Shown piece by piece: positions 52,330 through 64,000 of a stretch of 64,000 bases of DNA (within the stretch, counting starts at the first letter, position 1; the number at the start of each line of letters is the position of its first letter). A program made the translations under genes and the position numbers. Origin of the DNA: Rallus limicola. Taxonomy: Eukaryota > Chordata > Aves > Gruiformes > Rallidae. The notes under the pieces were generated by a model. It was not told where the DNA came from. It searched no databases and saw nothing but the letters and a program-made list of their open reading frames with translations. The stretch spans positions 3,398,501-3,462,500 of the forward strand of contig JAKCOZ010000041.1 in the NCBI GenBank assembly GCA_022605955.1, in the 5' to 3' direction.

Positions 52330-53010
52330 GCGGCCAGGGCTGACCGGCACGGCGGGGAAGCCAACGGAGCGGGGCCGGGCCGGGGGGGGCCGTGCCGGGA
52401 GGGGCCCCGTCGGGCTTCCCGCGCGGCCCGGCCGGAGCGGGGGCTGCTGGCCCTTCCCGCGCGCGGCCGGGGCGGGGCTCGAGGCGGGCGGCTCGCGGCG
52501 GGCCGCGCTGCGCGCGATCGGCCGCTGGGTCTCGCTGAGGCGGGGCGGCGGCGGGATGAAGGTGAGCTTGGGCGCGCTCTCGCTCTTCGTGGCGCCCGTG
52601 GGGGTCTCGAGCTTCGTCTTCCTCGTGGTGGCCGTCGCGACCGACTTCTGGTACATCATCGACGCCTCCAAGCTGGCGACGTCCCGTAACGGCACGGACG
52701 CGCTCAGCTCGCACTCGGGCCTGTGGCGGACCTGCCGCGGTGAGTGCCGCGGGGCGGGGCGGGGCGCTCCTCCTGCCGCGGGGCGGGAGCGGGCCGGGCG
52801 TCTGCCCGGCTGCGGCGGGGCGGCTCCGGCACGGGGCAGCGGCTGCTGCCCGGGGGGAGCCCGAGCGCCGGCGGCGGCGGGAGCCGCTCAGCGGGCTCCG
52901 CGTGTTGGCTGGGACAGCCCGCCCGCCTCTCGGTGCCCCTCGGCAGCGGTAACACCGCCCTGCCCAGCAGCTCCGGCGTTACCGCCCCAGGGGGCACGGG
53001 GAGAGCGAGT
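52330..53010 (+). promoter_or_regulatory. TMEM114: CpG-island promoter of TMEM114
   Basis: GC-rich, CpG-dense sequence surrounds exon 1 and runs into the start of intron 1. No TATA box is obvious just upstream of the ATG at 52556. The island is separate from that of METTL22, about 10 kb away, so this is not a shared bidirectional promoter. Confidence 0.8.
52556..52739 (+). CDS. TMEM114: TMEM114 exon 1 (start of gene)
   Basis: TMEM114 is a four-pass membrane glycoprotein of the PMP22/claudin superfamily; mutations in the human gene are linked to congenital cataract. This exon gives residues 1-61. It begins with MKVSLGALSLFVAPVG and a hydrophobic segment (about 5-28, TM1), continues with ATDFWYIID as in human, and reaches the claudin-family GLWxxC motif in SHSGLWRTCR. 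NGT at about residues 45-47 is an N-glycosylation sequon in the first extracellular loop. The donor is CGCG|GTGAGT. The ATG at 52556 fits the human N-terminus and the preceding CpG island. The human loop carries a few extra residues between TM1 and SSHSGLW. Confidence 0.93.
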
Positions 53011-53333
53011 CGGCTGCAACCCGGGCTTACATTAACTTTTAATTCGAGCCTAATCGAGTAAAGATCAAGCATTTGGAAGGAAAGAGACGGCTTTTCATTT
53101 GACTCGGGGAATTAAGGAGCGAAAGTTCTGGGTTAAAGCCCTTACAATGATAAATAATAATATAAAGGCTGTCAGTACAAATGGCAGCCAATAGATAGCG
53201 TTTACATATGGAAATAATACTAATAGAAGTGACGTGAATATAAATTTGATTACATTGAAGTGTTTATCTCTAAATATGATAAATAAAAATAAAATTAACT
53301 TAGTCCTATGTTAACTAAAGATACGTGACTGAA

Positions 53334-53438
53334 GGCACCAGGCCTGGGGGTTGGTGTCCCTGCCTGTGGTTGGATCTCTGTGACCCTTGGGGTCCCTTCC
53401 AACCCAGACCAGGCTGGGATTCTATCATTCTATGACTT
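53334..53438 (+). mobile_element. CR1 LINE 3' fragment, subfamily C, in TMEM114 intron 1
   Basis: About 105 bp from GCCTGGGGGTTGGTGTCCCT to GGGATTCTATCATTCTATGA. It is shorter than its relatives at 31580 and 43004 and lacks part of the middle. Confidence 0.9.
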
Positions 53439-53887
53439 GCTAAATTCACCCAGTAATTGTATTGCTTATGAAATACTTGCTTGGTATGTCACAGTGAGAG
53501 ATCCCTAATGGGGGTATTGGAGGATTTTCCATGTGGGTATGGGAGGATTTCCCCTGTTTAGTTTAATTTGAATGCCAGGCATATTACTTTGGGGTTTGGT
53601 TCCACCGTTGAAGAGTGAGTAATGTGCATCATAGGTGAGAAAGGATGTAACTTCCAGTGGAGCAGGGAGAAGGAGCAGGTTAAGGAGTTCTCCCCTTTAC
53701 TGTACCTGGAACCAGAAGCTGGACCATGCTGGGAATGGGAAATCCTCTCCTTTTCCTCCTAGGAGTTACTGATTTTTAAAGCAGATAATATTGTATGATT
53801 TGTGTATACATTAAAAAAAAGAGGATATATTGCAATAAGGTATTTCAGTGTAATTATTTTTCTCATCTTTTTCCCCTTCTCTATCAG

Positions 53888-53968
53888 TGAGGAGTGAATG
53901 TTACCCTTTGATAAACCCCTTCTGGCATGAGAATGCAAACATCACTGATTCACACAGACAGCTTTTGT
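53888..53968 (+). CDS. TMEM114: TMEM114 exon 2
   Basis: The acceptor is cccttctctatcag and the donor TTTTGT|GTGAGT; the phase is continuous with exon 1. The 81 nt encode (V)RSECYPLINPFWHENANI followed by TDSHRQLL, aligning with human VQSPCTPLMNPFWRENVTV. The cysteine pairs with that of GLWRTC in the usual claudin-fold pattern. NIT is a second N-glycosylation sequon. Transmembrane segments 2-4 were not found downstream in the window, so the gene is cut by the right edge or has a very long next intron. Confidence 0.93.
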
Positions 53969-55210
53969 GTGAGTAACTTTTATGTTATTTCCATACTTTC
54001 ATCTACCCTTCCCTCCCTCCTTGGCCACTTACAAGGTCCCCTTCCTGATTCAGAGGGTGAGCTCCTTGAGACAGTCCTTTCACTGTGCTGCTGCACAATA
54101 TCTGTCACTGCATGTGGCCTTTAAGTGGGATTGCTGTTGAAATAACCACCTATTTGATGTCTAGTTCAGCTACTGTCTTCCACAGGAGCACAATGTTTCT
54201 CCCTGGAATGGCTCAGGAAGGTACATAATTGTTAAAAATAAGAGTTCAAACACTAAAAATGCTTAAGGACACATCTAAATTAATCTTTACAACAGCTACT
54301 TCTCTACCCTTTCAGTGGGATTCCTTGTACTGAAAAAAAACATTAAGTTTGCAGGAATTCAAGAAAATAAATCCATGGCTGAAAGCAGTGTTCAAAGTCT
54401 TTGAGGAAGATTGTGTTCAAAAAAGGTTACTTTAACTTTCTGATTACACTGTTTGGTATTTGCTTCTTTTTATTTTGATTAATTTATCAGTGTCAGAATG
54501 TTTTCATAAAGTCCAAACTAAACCTTTTCAAATACCTTTAGGCTTCTCCTAACAGATGATTTAACTACTGCTTCACATTCTGCATGGTGCTTCACTCATG
54601 CTTATATATGGGCTTTCTTTTTAATTTTGGGTTTTTTTTTGAAATGTACCTCTCCTCTCTCAGCCCTGGTTGTTTCCTCCTTGCAAGCAAAACATGTGAC
54701 TTAAAATGGTACTCTTTCCCTCAAAGCCAGCCATTTCCCTGGAACAATCCTTAAGAGGGGTTTAGAGTGTCTTTAGTCTCCTGGAGCAGCATCTCATGAT
54801 ACAGCTACAAGTGCAGCACATGTGGCAAAGTGAGTGGATGTGGTGCTGCTGCTCATGTAGCTGTGTTTCCAAAGGAAATGGAAAGAAAGTAGGAATACAG
54901 GAAGCTACAGAAACAGCTGCACAAACATATGGACAGGTTCAAAACTAACAATACAGATTGTCTCTCTGAGCTTTCAAATTGAGAGGTGTGATTTCTTTTA
55001 ATCTTCTAGGGGACCAGGCTGGAGCAGTCTGGGCCTGAGAGACATTCTGTGATTGATGACTGCACCCACAGCAGTGACCCACGCTGGGGCAGCTGGGGAA
55101 GAGCTGAAAGACCCAGTAAGAAAAGACTCACGTTGGAGACGTTTGTGGAGGGAGCTGTTTTAAGATCTGGTTTTACTTATCCTATTCTTGTTTCACTCTG
55201 TTTGTAGTGT

Positions 55211-55456
55211 AGAGGAATTGGCCTCAAGTTGTGTCAGGGGAGGTTTAGATTGAATATCAGGAAAAAATTCTTCACTGAAAGACTGGTCAGGCATTGGGCC
55301 TGAGAGAGGTGGTGGAGTCACCATCCCTGGATGTGTTAAAAATTGTGTAGATGTGGCACTCCAGAAGATGGTTTAGCTGACATGGTGCTGTTGGACTGAC
55401 AGTTTGACTTCATGATCTTAGAGGTCTTTTCCCACCTTAAAGAGTCTTTGGTTCTA
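55211..55456 (+). mobile_element. CR1-like LINE 3' fragment, diverged
   Basis: The pieces AGGTTTAGATTGAATATCAG, TTCTTCACTGAAAGACTGGT and GAGGTGGTGGAGTCACCATC follow the CR1 3' end order and finish with ATCTTAGAGGTCTTTTCCCA. It is clearly older or from another CR1 subfamily than copies A-C. Confidence 0.8.
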
Positions 55457-55618
55457 AGCTCCCTCCCCTCCACATTTCCAATCTCTCTTCTTTTCCAGCA
55501 CGTTCCTTTTAGGCTTAGTGCATACTTCAGTAGAGCTCCTAGCAAATTAAAAAACCCTTGGGCATACAAGTTGAAGTTCTGTGCTACCAGCATTGTTACC
55601 CAGGCAGTCAACCTAGAG

Positions 55619-55658
55619 AGCCTGAGAGTATGAGGTAGTTTTAAGCCTGAGAGTATGA
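55619..55658 (+). repeat. 15-bp direct repeat with 10-bp spacer
   Basis: AGCCTGAGAGTATGA occurs at 55619-55633 and 55644-55658. It looks like a small local duplication. Confidence 0.85.
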
Positions 55659-56156
55659 TGCATTCTTGCATGACAGAAGTAGTATTGAGCAGTTTCTCTA
55701 ATGGAGTAGACACAAGCATGCCTTCTCCTGTACATTAAGTTTACATTTCTTTTCTTACTGCTCCATGCAGTTGAACAGACCCTCCCCCTCTGCCTCAGAT
55801 CCACAATATATAAAATATTTGCCTACTAGAGATTGCAATATGTCAAAGTTGTGTATTTGTTTATAACAGAGGCCACTGTCTGAAGAAATATACCACTAGA
55901 ATACTTACCACTAGCTTTTCTGGGATTTCTGCATTTTTAAAAAGAACCTTTTTCATGGACAGGTACATTTTCCTGTGTCCCTACAGGATCAGAATGACAG
56001 TGTCACCTTCACAATTTAGACAGCTGTTAGTGTCTCTTGGTGATCACTAGGATTAAAGAGAGTCAGTCCTCTGAAAGTCACCATTAAAACTGCAATCTGT
56101 CAGCAGACATGACAGGCATCTTGTCTTGCCACATGTTCTCTTGTGCCAGCTATGGG

Positions 56157-56817
56157 AGAATCACAGCATCCCAAGGGTTGGAAGGGCCCTGGAGAGCTCC
56201 TGGGGTCCAAGCCCCTGCCAAAGCAGCTCCCCAGCTCATAGTGCACAGGGCGGCGTCCAGACGGGGCTGGAATCTCTCCAGAGATGGAGACTCCACACCC
56301 CCCTGGGCAGCCTGGCCCAGGGCTCCCTCACCCTCACTGGGGAAAAGTTCTGCCCCAGCTTGGGGGGAACTTCCTAGGCTCCAACTTGCAGCCATTGCCC
56401 CTTGTCCTGTCCCCACAGGCACTGACAAGGGGCTGCCCATTTCCCCTGCATCCCATCCTTCAGATCTTGATCAACATGAAGAAGGTCCCCCCTTAGTCTT
56501 CTTCTCTCCAGGCTGAACAGCCCCAGCTCCCTCAGCCTTTCCTCACAGGGGAGATGCTCCAGGCCCTTCAGCATCTCCAGAGCCTCCTCTGGACTCTCTC
56601 CAGGAGATCCCTGGCTGTTTGATCCCAGGGAGCCCAGCACTGGACACAAGACTCCAGGTGGGGCCTGAGCAGGGCAGAGCAGAGGGGGAGGATCCCCTCC
56701 TGTGACCTGCTGCCCACACTCCTCTTGATGCCCCCAGGATCCCATTGTCTCTCTCAGCCCCCAGGACACACTCACAGGCTCATGGCCACCCTGTCACCTA
56801 CCAGGACCCCAGGACCA
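56157..56817 (-). mobile_element. CR1 LINE fragment, subfamily B
   Basis: The minus strand encodes [20 protein letters not shown] and [20 protein letters not shown], nearly the same as the plus copy at 25638. It starts AGAATCACAGCATCCCAAGG. Confidence 0.93.
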
Positions 56818-58549
56818 GAGAAGCAGAAAGAAAATCTTTTATTTTTTTTGCTAAAGAATCTTTCACTAAACAGTAAGAGAAGGATGTTGCTCTTACTTCA
56901 AAGGCAGCTTCACCAGGAGCTCTGAGTGCCTTTGCTATTTTCTATTAAAAGAAACATAATATTCAAAATCACATCTAAGATCCAGGGGATCATGTGCTGA
57001 GAGAGGGCAGTTGGTGTGCAGAAGGAATGGCAGCATTTCATCTACTGAAAAATTTCCCCCAAAGAGTTGCATTTTTCCTTTGAAAAAACCATCCCCCTCC
57101 CCCAAATTCCCTAATCAAGTTCCACTGGGGAATGGTTGCTCCTAGGCACTTTTGTAATGGAAATATGTTTTATTTACCCAAGCCTGTATTGTTAATAATT
57201 GTAAATACTGGCAGAGATTTAACTAAAGACAGCAGCAGCCTCAGCTCTGCCAAATGACCAAACATTTCTAATCAGAATTGATTTGTACTCTGGAGTTGGT
57301 TCAAGTGGTTCTCAGAGGATAGATCAGGTGTCAGAAGAGGAATATAAGGTGTCTGCTGGGTTCATCCTGTCAGGACTCCATGAGCTTGATTTTCTGGCAG
57401 CTCAAGTAACCAGTTCCTGTGTGTCTCAGCTGTGGCTGGATACTGACCCCTGCTTGGTGAGAGAAAAATTACTTCCACCTGCATTATTCTGAACTAAATG
57501 CTACAGGAGTTGGAGAGCTGGGGCTGAGGTATTTTCAGAGCAGGGTGAAATTTGTTTCAATGTGAAGATTTTGGTTTTGCTGTAACTTTCCCCCCATTCT
57601 CTACAATTTAAAGCCAATTTAAAGCCAGCTTTCATTTTGTTTTGGGTTTGTTTTTTGGGTTTTTTGTCCTTTTGGCACACCACAGCAACATCTATACCCT
57701 GTTATTTGGCCAAAACTGAAGAGATCATTTTAGTCCAAAAATCCAAACAGTCACAAAGTTACAAAAGAGGTAATTTCTTAGCTTTGCACCCCAAACTAGT
57801 GCAGGGTCCCATCCACACTGCAGGGGTGGGTGAAAAATAACAGGAGGGGGACTGGGATTTCATAAAGGCTGCCTGGCTTGCTCCTGACACACCAACCAGC
57901 CCCAGTAAGTATCTGCAAGGTATGATTAAGCCTCTGTCAATCCTGATTTTTTTGTTAGTAACATGAACATCACAGCCAGGGATTGATTTCCTGTTGCAAA
58001 TCACTTTTTACTGCTCTCCTTGATTCCTCAGCCACCCAGAGATGATCAGTTAATGGATGTGGTTTCACTTATATATGGCTCAAAGAAAATATTTTTCATA
58101 TTATAAGACCTGCCCACAAACAACTGCTTAAAATACACCCCCCTCCCTCCACCTAGAGTATTTTTATTCTTTCTCTTTTTTTAAAGGTCAGTGTTGCTGG
58201 GCCCATGAGGCTGCAGGGAAACTTTGCAGCAGGGGCAGTTACTTATACCTCAGTTGCCTTGCTTTCTTCCACAACAAAATCAGTGTACTAGTACCCTGAA
58301 ACTAGGCTGGATTTATTAGGGCATACACTTCTTTCCACTCTTTATGGGCCTGCTTAATTTTTACTGAGTTACATGGTTTATAGTCCTGCTCCTGACCCCA
58401 GAATGCCTTATTCTTTGGCTTCTGTTACATTTTTCCTGGGGAAACAATTCTTCACTTTTTATCCTTCTGGTTTTAAGGACACAGCTAGAGCCAGGATACC
58501 TGGCAAGAGTCAGCTCAGAGGAAAATGAGGTCAGACCCAAACAGTGTAG

Positions 58550-59487
58550 CATCTGGACCTGTTTAAGACATTAATCACTGACCTCCATGAGGGGACTGAG
58601 TGTATCCTCAGCAGGTTTGCTGAGAAACCAAGCTGGGTGTGTTGGCTGACACACCTGAAGGCTTCATTGCCATTCAGTGAGACCTGGACAGGCTGGAGAG
58701 TTGGGCAAAGGGTAACCTTATGAAATTTAACAAGGACAAGTGTATGGTCCTACACCTGGGGAAGAACAACCCCAAACACCAGAACAGGTCAGGGATTAAC
58801 CTGCTGGGAAGCAGAACTGGAGAGAAGGACCTGGGAGTCCTGGTGGATGAGAAGCTCTCCATGAGCCAGCAGTGTGCCCTCGTAGCCAAGAAGGCTAATG
58901 GTACCCTGGGGAGCATCAAGAAGAGTGCGGCCAGCAGGTAGAGGGAAGTTCTCCCCCTCTACTCTGCCCTGGTGAGGACACAGCAGGAGTATCGTGTCCA
59001 GTGCTGGGCTCCCCAGTTCACAAAAGACAGGGAGCTACTGGAGAGAGCCCAGGGGAGGGCTACCAGGATGATTAGAGGACTTGAACATCTTCCATATGAG
59101 GAAAGGCTGAGAGACCTGGATCTGTTTAGCCTAGAGAAGACTTGAGAGGGGATCTCATCAACACTTATAAATACCTGAAGGGTGGGTGTTGAGAAAGGGG
59201 CAGACTCTTCTCAGTGGTCCCCAGTGACAGGACAAGGGGCAACAGGCACAAGGTAGAACACAGGAAGTTCTATCTCCATATGAGAAAAAACTTCCTTACT
59301 GAGAGGGTGATGGAGCACTGGAACAGGCTGCCCAGAGAGCTTGAGGAGTCTCCTTCTCTGGAGACATTCAAGACCTATTTGAACACAACCCTGTGCCATG
59401 TGCTGAAGTGATCCTGCTCTAGCAGGGGGTTGGAGTAGATGATCTTCAGAGGTTCCTTCTGACCTCTAGGAATCTGTGAATCACTGT
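58550..59487 (+). mobile_element. CR1 LINE fragment, about 0.94 kb
   Basis: The plus strand encodes scattered RT pieces: [68 protein letters not shown] and ERVMEHWNRLPRELEESPSL, ending GATGATCTTCAGAGGTTCCT. Stops and frameshifts between the pieces show decay. Confidence 0.92.
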
Positions 59488-61965
59488 AGCTAAGACCTAA
59501 TGTGGGACAACTTTTGACAAATGTTCTCCTTTTCAAAATCATTGCTGTCATGGCAGTAGAAGGGGAACCACAGGACATCACTTCTATTTCTCCTTCTACC
59601 CATTCCTGGTACTGAAGGTTTCAAGTCTAGCATCAGTTCTACTACCTGCAATGTGTCTTCCAGTTTAGCTCAAAGACCTGTTCCTTGAGAAAGGCACAAA
59701 GCCAAAACATGTAACACAAAGGTGAGAGCTTAGCTAATTACCCTGGTGCACCCTAACCCTGTCACCTCTCATTCACCAGCATCTTTTCTCTGTGAAACAG
59801 GAAGGAATCCAGGGCTTCTTGTCCCTGGGGTTCAAGCCCAGAAGTCTGTCATTCAGTCACAGACAGCAGTTCTTTTCTCTTATTGTTTCTCTGTTTCCTT
59901 CCTTCCTTCCAATCAGGTCAGACTCCCTCAGTGAGCTGTTACATCCCAGCTATGCCAGATCAGTTCAGAGCCCTCCCCTGGTTTTAGCTACTGCCAGCAT
60001 TCTGTTTCAGCTGGAGGACTTTGTCTTTCTTACTGGATGTTTAGTTACTGCTGGGGAAGATTAAACAGGTCCTTAATTAAGTTCTTCTGAGCCACTGCAC
60101 TTTGGAGTATTTATGGTGAGGTGCCTTACAGATTTCTAGGTACCTTTTGCTATTATAAACTGTGCAAACAAATCCAAATTCAGTTTGAAACAATTAAGCT
60201 CCAGCATGGTAACAGGGGATGATTAACAAAGCTGCTGGACCTGCAGTTGGTTACTTCTGACACCATTCAATTTTTCTAGTTCATTCCACAGATTTCTGTC
60301 ACAAACAGCTCATCAACAGCTGTGTTGGGTGGTAATGTGGAGGTGTCTGCCAAATTTCCCTGCTCTGGACACACACTGCAGATGTCATTCTTAGGGACAT
60401 GTGGTCAGGCCTCCAGTAAAGCAGCTTTGGCTGGCTGATGCCAAACTTCATTCACTCAGATCAATTAAAGTAGTTTTTTGCTACCAAAAAATAAAAAATA
60501 AAAAAAAGGAATGCTTTTTTATCAGTTTGTTTCAGTATTTTCAAGATTCAACTGTTGGATCTTTTGTGTTTGGCTGACAGGAAAGGCAGGTATTGAGAAA
60601 TAGCTGTGGGAACCTGAAATTGTTTTACAAGAAAGTGCATATACCTCTTCTTGAGCAAAAATGCTTAGGCATTTGGATGTTTTTTTTCAATACTAGCCTA
60701 ATTTCATCAAAATGAAGATGGTTCTATGTATTACACATAAATATGTATTCCAACACAACCTAAACCCCACTAAAACTGTTGCAAAATTAATGTTTTAACT
60801 TATTTCACAGATTATTATTGAAGAAAGACACACAGTAAAGATATGTTAAGTCATGTCCTTCTATAAACTAATTTTGTCCCTCTAATCAAGGAATATAATG
60901 GCATAATATCATATGCCAGACAGATGGATTCAGGTTCCTGAGTGGTTTCCATGGCAGCATTTTAGAATAAGTTTCCCAGGCAGTTGCAGATTTCATAGAA
61001 GGACAAATGATTATTGGGTATTGAACTAGAACACTTGGAGGTGATAAAAGTGCTATTTAAGCAAATACAATCCATTAACTATTTAATTTTTAAACAGCAG
61101 TGCAGGTGACTCAAGAGAAATGTGATCCCAGCTGTGTGGAGGGACAGGAAGCCTGTCACAGTGGGATTTGTGGGTTTCTGTATTTTCACAGAAGGCATAA
61201 AGGGCAGAGTTACTCCAATGGTACATGCAGCTGCTGCAGATCAGTAAAGTAATCTGGGATGCTCCCCAGGAGGATACTCTGGTATGGATTTGTTTTCCCT
61301 TTGCTTCAAAAGAAAAGGTTACAGTCAGAGCCTTATTCTCTTCACCTGGCTGTGGTTACAGTCCTGGAGGTAGAAGCTGAAATCACACCATGAATGGGAG
61401 AGTCAAAGAAACAGTGACTGTCAGTGCTGCTCTCCTGAGGTGTACAGTTTGTTAGCAGCAACTGTGACCAGAGAGGGACATCTGAAAATCACAAAGCACA
61501 GGTACAGTGCTGAACTTGTTCATGTTTCTTCCCTCCCAGCTGAGCACTATTCTTACATTCACTTTTAAACTGTTAATTGCATCAGATTTTATCCCCTTCA
61601 GGCCTCTTCACTTCTTACATGAAAGACCAAATCTAAAAGGACACATGGATGTCAAAATGGTGGGGAATTAAAGTCAGGCCTAATACCCTCAGGAAGCACA
61701 AATGGGGCAGAAGACTAGCCTGTTCCTGCTGTTGCTCTAGAATATGAGAACTGCATTGTGTGCCAAATCCCTGTTCTGTCACATCATGCTGCATCACATC
61801 CCTGACAACCACTTCTAACTGCACAGAACTCCCAAGCTAAGTTCCACAGCTATTTCAGCTCTTGGTATTCAACTAAGATTTGCAAACAGTTTTGTCAGAC
61901 TGGTTTATACTGGTTAAGGTGAAGATTAATTTGACCAGTAGTGTCTCAGAATTGCTGTAAGGTTT
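59488..61965. other. Probable TMEM114 intron, no exon found
   Basis: AT-rich sequence; no match to TMEM114 transmembrane segments 2-4 was seen. An A-rich simple stretch lies near 60485. Confidence 0.5.
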
Positions 61966-62533
61966 TGTCCTGGTTTCCCCCCAGGCTGTGGGCCGAGATC
62001 CAGGCAGCTGCCTGCTCCTTACAGTAAAAGAGCAGGGGAAGAGGGAAAGGGGGGGAACAAGGGAAGGGAAAAGGAAGGGGCAAAGAACTCCAAACCCAAG
62101 AAACTAAGAGGCCCGTGGGCTGGGATAAGGAGAGTTTACTAAGAGAACAGGAAGATCAAATCTAACAATGCTGACAGGGCTTTAGAGCAAAAGAATATGA
62201 AACTATTGATCCCCAATGCAGTTTCTCACCCAACCACACAGCTCAGGCCGCACCACCCAGAGCTGCCCCGGAACCCGACCGTCCCCCAAGCCCCTCGCGT
62301 CCCCCAGCCGCCCCCCTTCCTCCTCCCATCAGCCCCCGTTACCCTGGGCAGGACGTCATTGGCATGGAATACTCTCTCTGGCCCAGCTGGGTCACCTGTC
62401 CTGGCTTTGACTGTCTGACTGCAACTAGAACCATCAGGGTGTTCTCAGCACTGCTTTCATTGTAACTCCCAAACACAGCATCCCACCCGCTGCTGCACAT
62501 GGAGTTCACTCTGTCCTCACTGACACCAGGACA
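61966..62533 (+). mobile_element. Solo LTR, ERVL-type endogenous retrovirus
   Basis: The element is 568 bp, begins TGTCCTGGT and ends ACCAGGACA, a perfect 9-bp inverted terminal repeat. It is flanked on both sides by GGTTT (61961-61965 and 62534-62538). A 5-bp target duplication is typical of ERVL-class integration. An internal stretch around 62355-62405 (GGCATGGAATACTCTCTCTG and following) resembles avian ERVL LTRs in plus orientation as I recall them. No internal gag/pol sequence is present, so it is a solo LTR left by LTR-LTR recombination. It lies downstream of TMEM114 exon 2, probably in an intron. Confidence 0.85.
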
Positions 62534-62538
62534 GGTTT

Positions 62539-64000
62539 GGGTTTCTTAGCCAGCAACAGCAGTCATGGCTGGTTTTGCTGAAGGAAAGCCCAATGTACAT
62601 CTTCAGTTTAGGAGCAAGGGAAGAAAGTGCTGTCTTCAGTGCAGAATGCTGAATTTGTGCTTTCTGAGCATCACCTGATCCTGATGTGGGCATAAATACT
62701 GTGGATTAAATAGAAGAACCTAATACCAGCATACATAAGAGGAAAGAGAAGAACAATAGGGCCACCTCCCAAAACCTTGGTAACTTGCCCCATTTCTCCT
62801 TGTAAGCATATTATGTATTTACACAAACCAAGTCATTATGTCATGGAACCACATTCCACTCAAGTCAAGAAATCAACAGTCTCTCTTGATGCCATGCAGG
62901 CTGTTTCTAACCTTCCAAGGTTGGTCTCTGAACAGAGCCACTGTACACACTTGTGGCTTATTGTCATAGTGATGTTGAAGAGGACAAGCTGGATCCTTAG
63001 CCAGTGGCAGGTGGGGTTCCTCCACTTCAGGGGGCAGTTACAGACTTAAAAACATTGATCTGATCAAACACCCAACTGTGATCTTTAACTGACCCCTTTT
63101 CCTTGGGAACTGGCCAACAGTGTATTGTTGTTCCTCCCTGAAATAAATGAGACCCTGAAGCCCAGAGCCCTCCAGAAAAGGGGTTTTAAACTTTCAGAGT
63201 AACTGCACTTCACTCTAGTAATGATTGATACTCTCACAAATGGATACTGGAAGCTGGAATGACTTTTTTTTTTGGGTTATTATTCTAGATAAGGTTGTGT
63301 TGAATGTTGTGAATAGATTGCCTGAGAGGGAGCAATGACACTAAGATTGTTTATGGTGGAAAAAACAGTGTACTATGAAAAAAATACATAGCAACCCTTT
63401 GTTTACACAGCTAGTAAAATGTTATAGGGGCCAATAAAGACTAATGTAAAACATTTAGCATGGGAGGAAGCAACAGGATAGGTTAATGTATTTAGTGAAG
63501 CTGCTGTAGAAAACAATGACAGACACAGAATCAGAGCTGGATGGGAAAATGTACCTCCAGCTGATGGTCAGCTGCAACAAAGGGAAAGGTCAGCAATTTG
63601 CTAGATCAGTTAAGCAGAAGACATGTGACAGAAGATAAAGCATTTAACTGAAGCATCTGCTGGATCTCACCACCCAGAGAAAACAATGCCATTCACTGGG
63701 ATCTGTGTGAGTCAGATCAAGGGCTACTTTTTGTTAAGGTTGTCAGTGACTACTTGCTAGGCAATGCATCACCTGCTACCTGGCTAGGCTTCATATCTGA
63801 GAACAGTTTAATTGCTTAAATACATCCATGTAGACATATCCTTCATACTTGGGGTCACTGAAACACAGCTTGTGATGCTGTGGAGGGCTTGTTCTTCCTT
63901 CCTTTTTCTCCACACCATATATTGGTCCTATCAACTTAAACTGAAAACCCAAGAGATGGTCCAACCCCTTGTTTGTGCAGCACACAGTAAGGCTTTAGTC
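62539..64000. other. Probable TMEM114 intron to window edge
   Basis: No exon or repeat recognised between the solo LTR target duplication and the right edge. Confidence 0.45.

Noticed and set aside
52253..53072. Open frames antisense to TMEM114 exon 1
   Set aside because: GC-rich shadows of the promoter and exon; no domain or splice support.
59746..60064. Hydrophobic open frames considered as TMEM114 exon 3
   Set aside because: The sequence does not match the expected transmembrane 2-3 pattern of TMEM114 and lacks suitable phase-matched splice sites.
63526..63560. Possible CR1 tail (ACAGAATCAGAGCTGGATGG)
   Set aside because: Only about 20 bases resemble the tail and nothing CR1-like follows.

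Overview
The window is vertebrate nuclear DNA, almost certainly avian. It holds many 5'-truncated CR1 (chicken repeat 1) LINE copies, a solo LTR with 5-bp target duplications, GC-rich CpG islands, short introns (one of 85 bp), and the gene order TMEM114-METTL22 seen head to head at human 16p13.2. The CR1 load (at least 18 fragments, several nearly alike) suggests a lineage with a recent CR1 burst, but the species cannot be named from the sequence.

Layout. 1-21 kb: no coding exon recognised, only CR1 copies and unassigned DNA; by synteny probably the long first intron of ABAT on the minus strand. 21.3-22.7 kb: a strong CpG island with no recognisable coding exon, best explained as the ABAT promoter (inference). 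23-31 kb: intergenic, with two longer CR1 copies. 30.97-42.3 kb (minus): METTL22, complete; ten coding exons were read with GT/AG junctions and a continuous phase, giving 1188 nt including the stop, or 395 aa. Its CpG-island promoter lies at 41.7-42.4 kb. 42.4-52.3 kb: an AT-rich interval between the two head-to-head genes, with CR1 copies. 52.3-64 kb (plus): CpG island and the first two coding exons of TMEM114, a claudin-like four-pass membrane protein; the remaining exons were not found and probably lie beyond the right edge. Its introns hold CR1 copies and an ERVL-type solo LTR.

The two genes do not form a pathway: METTL22 is a protein-lysine methyltransferase and TMEM114 a membrane glycoprotein. 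I found no operon, CRISPR array, tRNA, rRNA or sign of a new gene system. The notable structure is repeat architecture: inverted CR1 pairs around METTL22, young CR1 subfamilies, a well-preserved solo LTR, and a promoter-like island without a visible coding exon.
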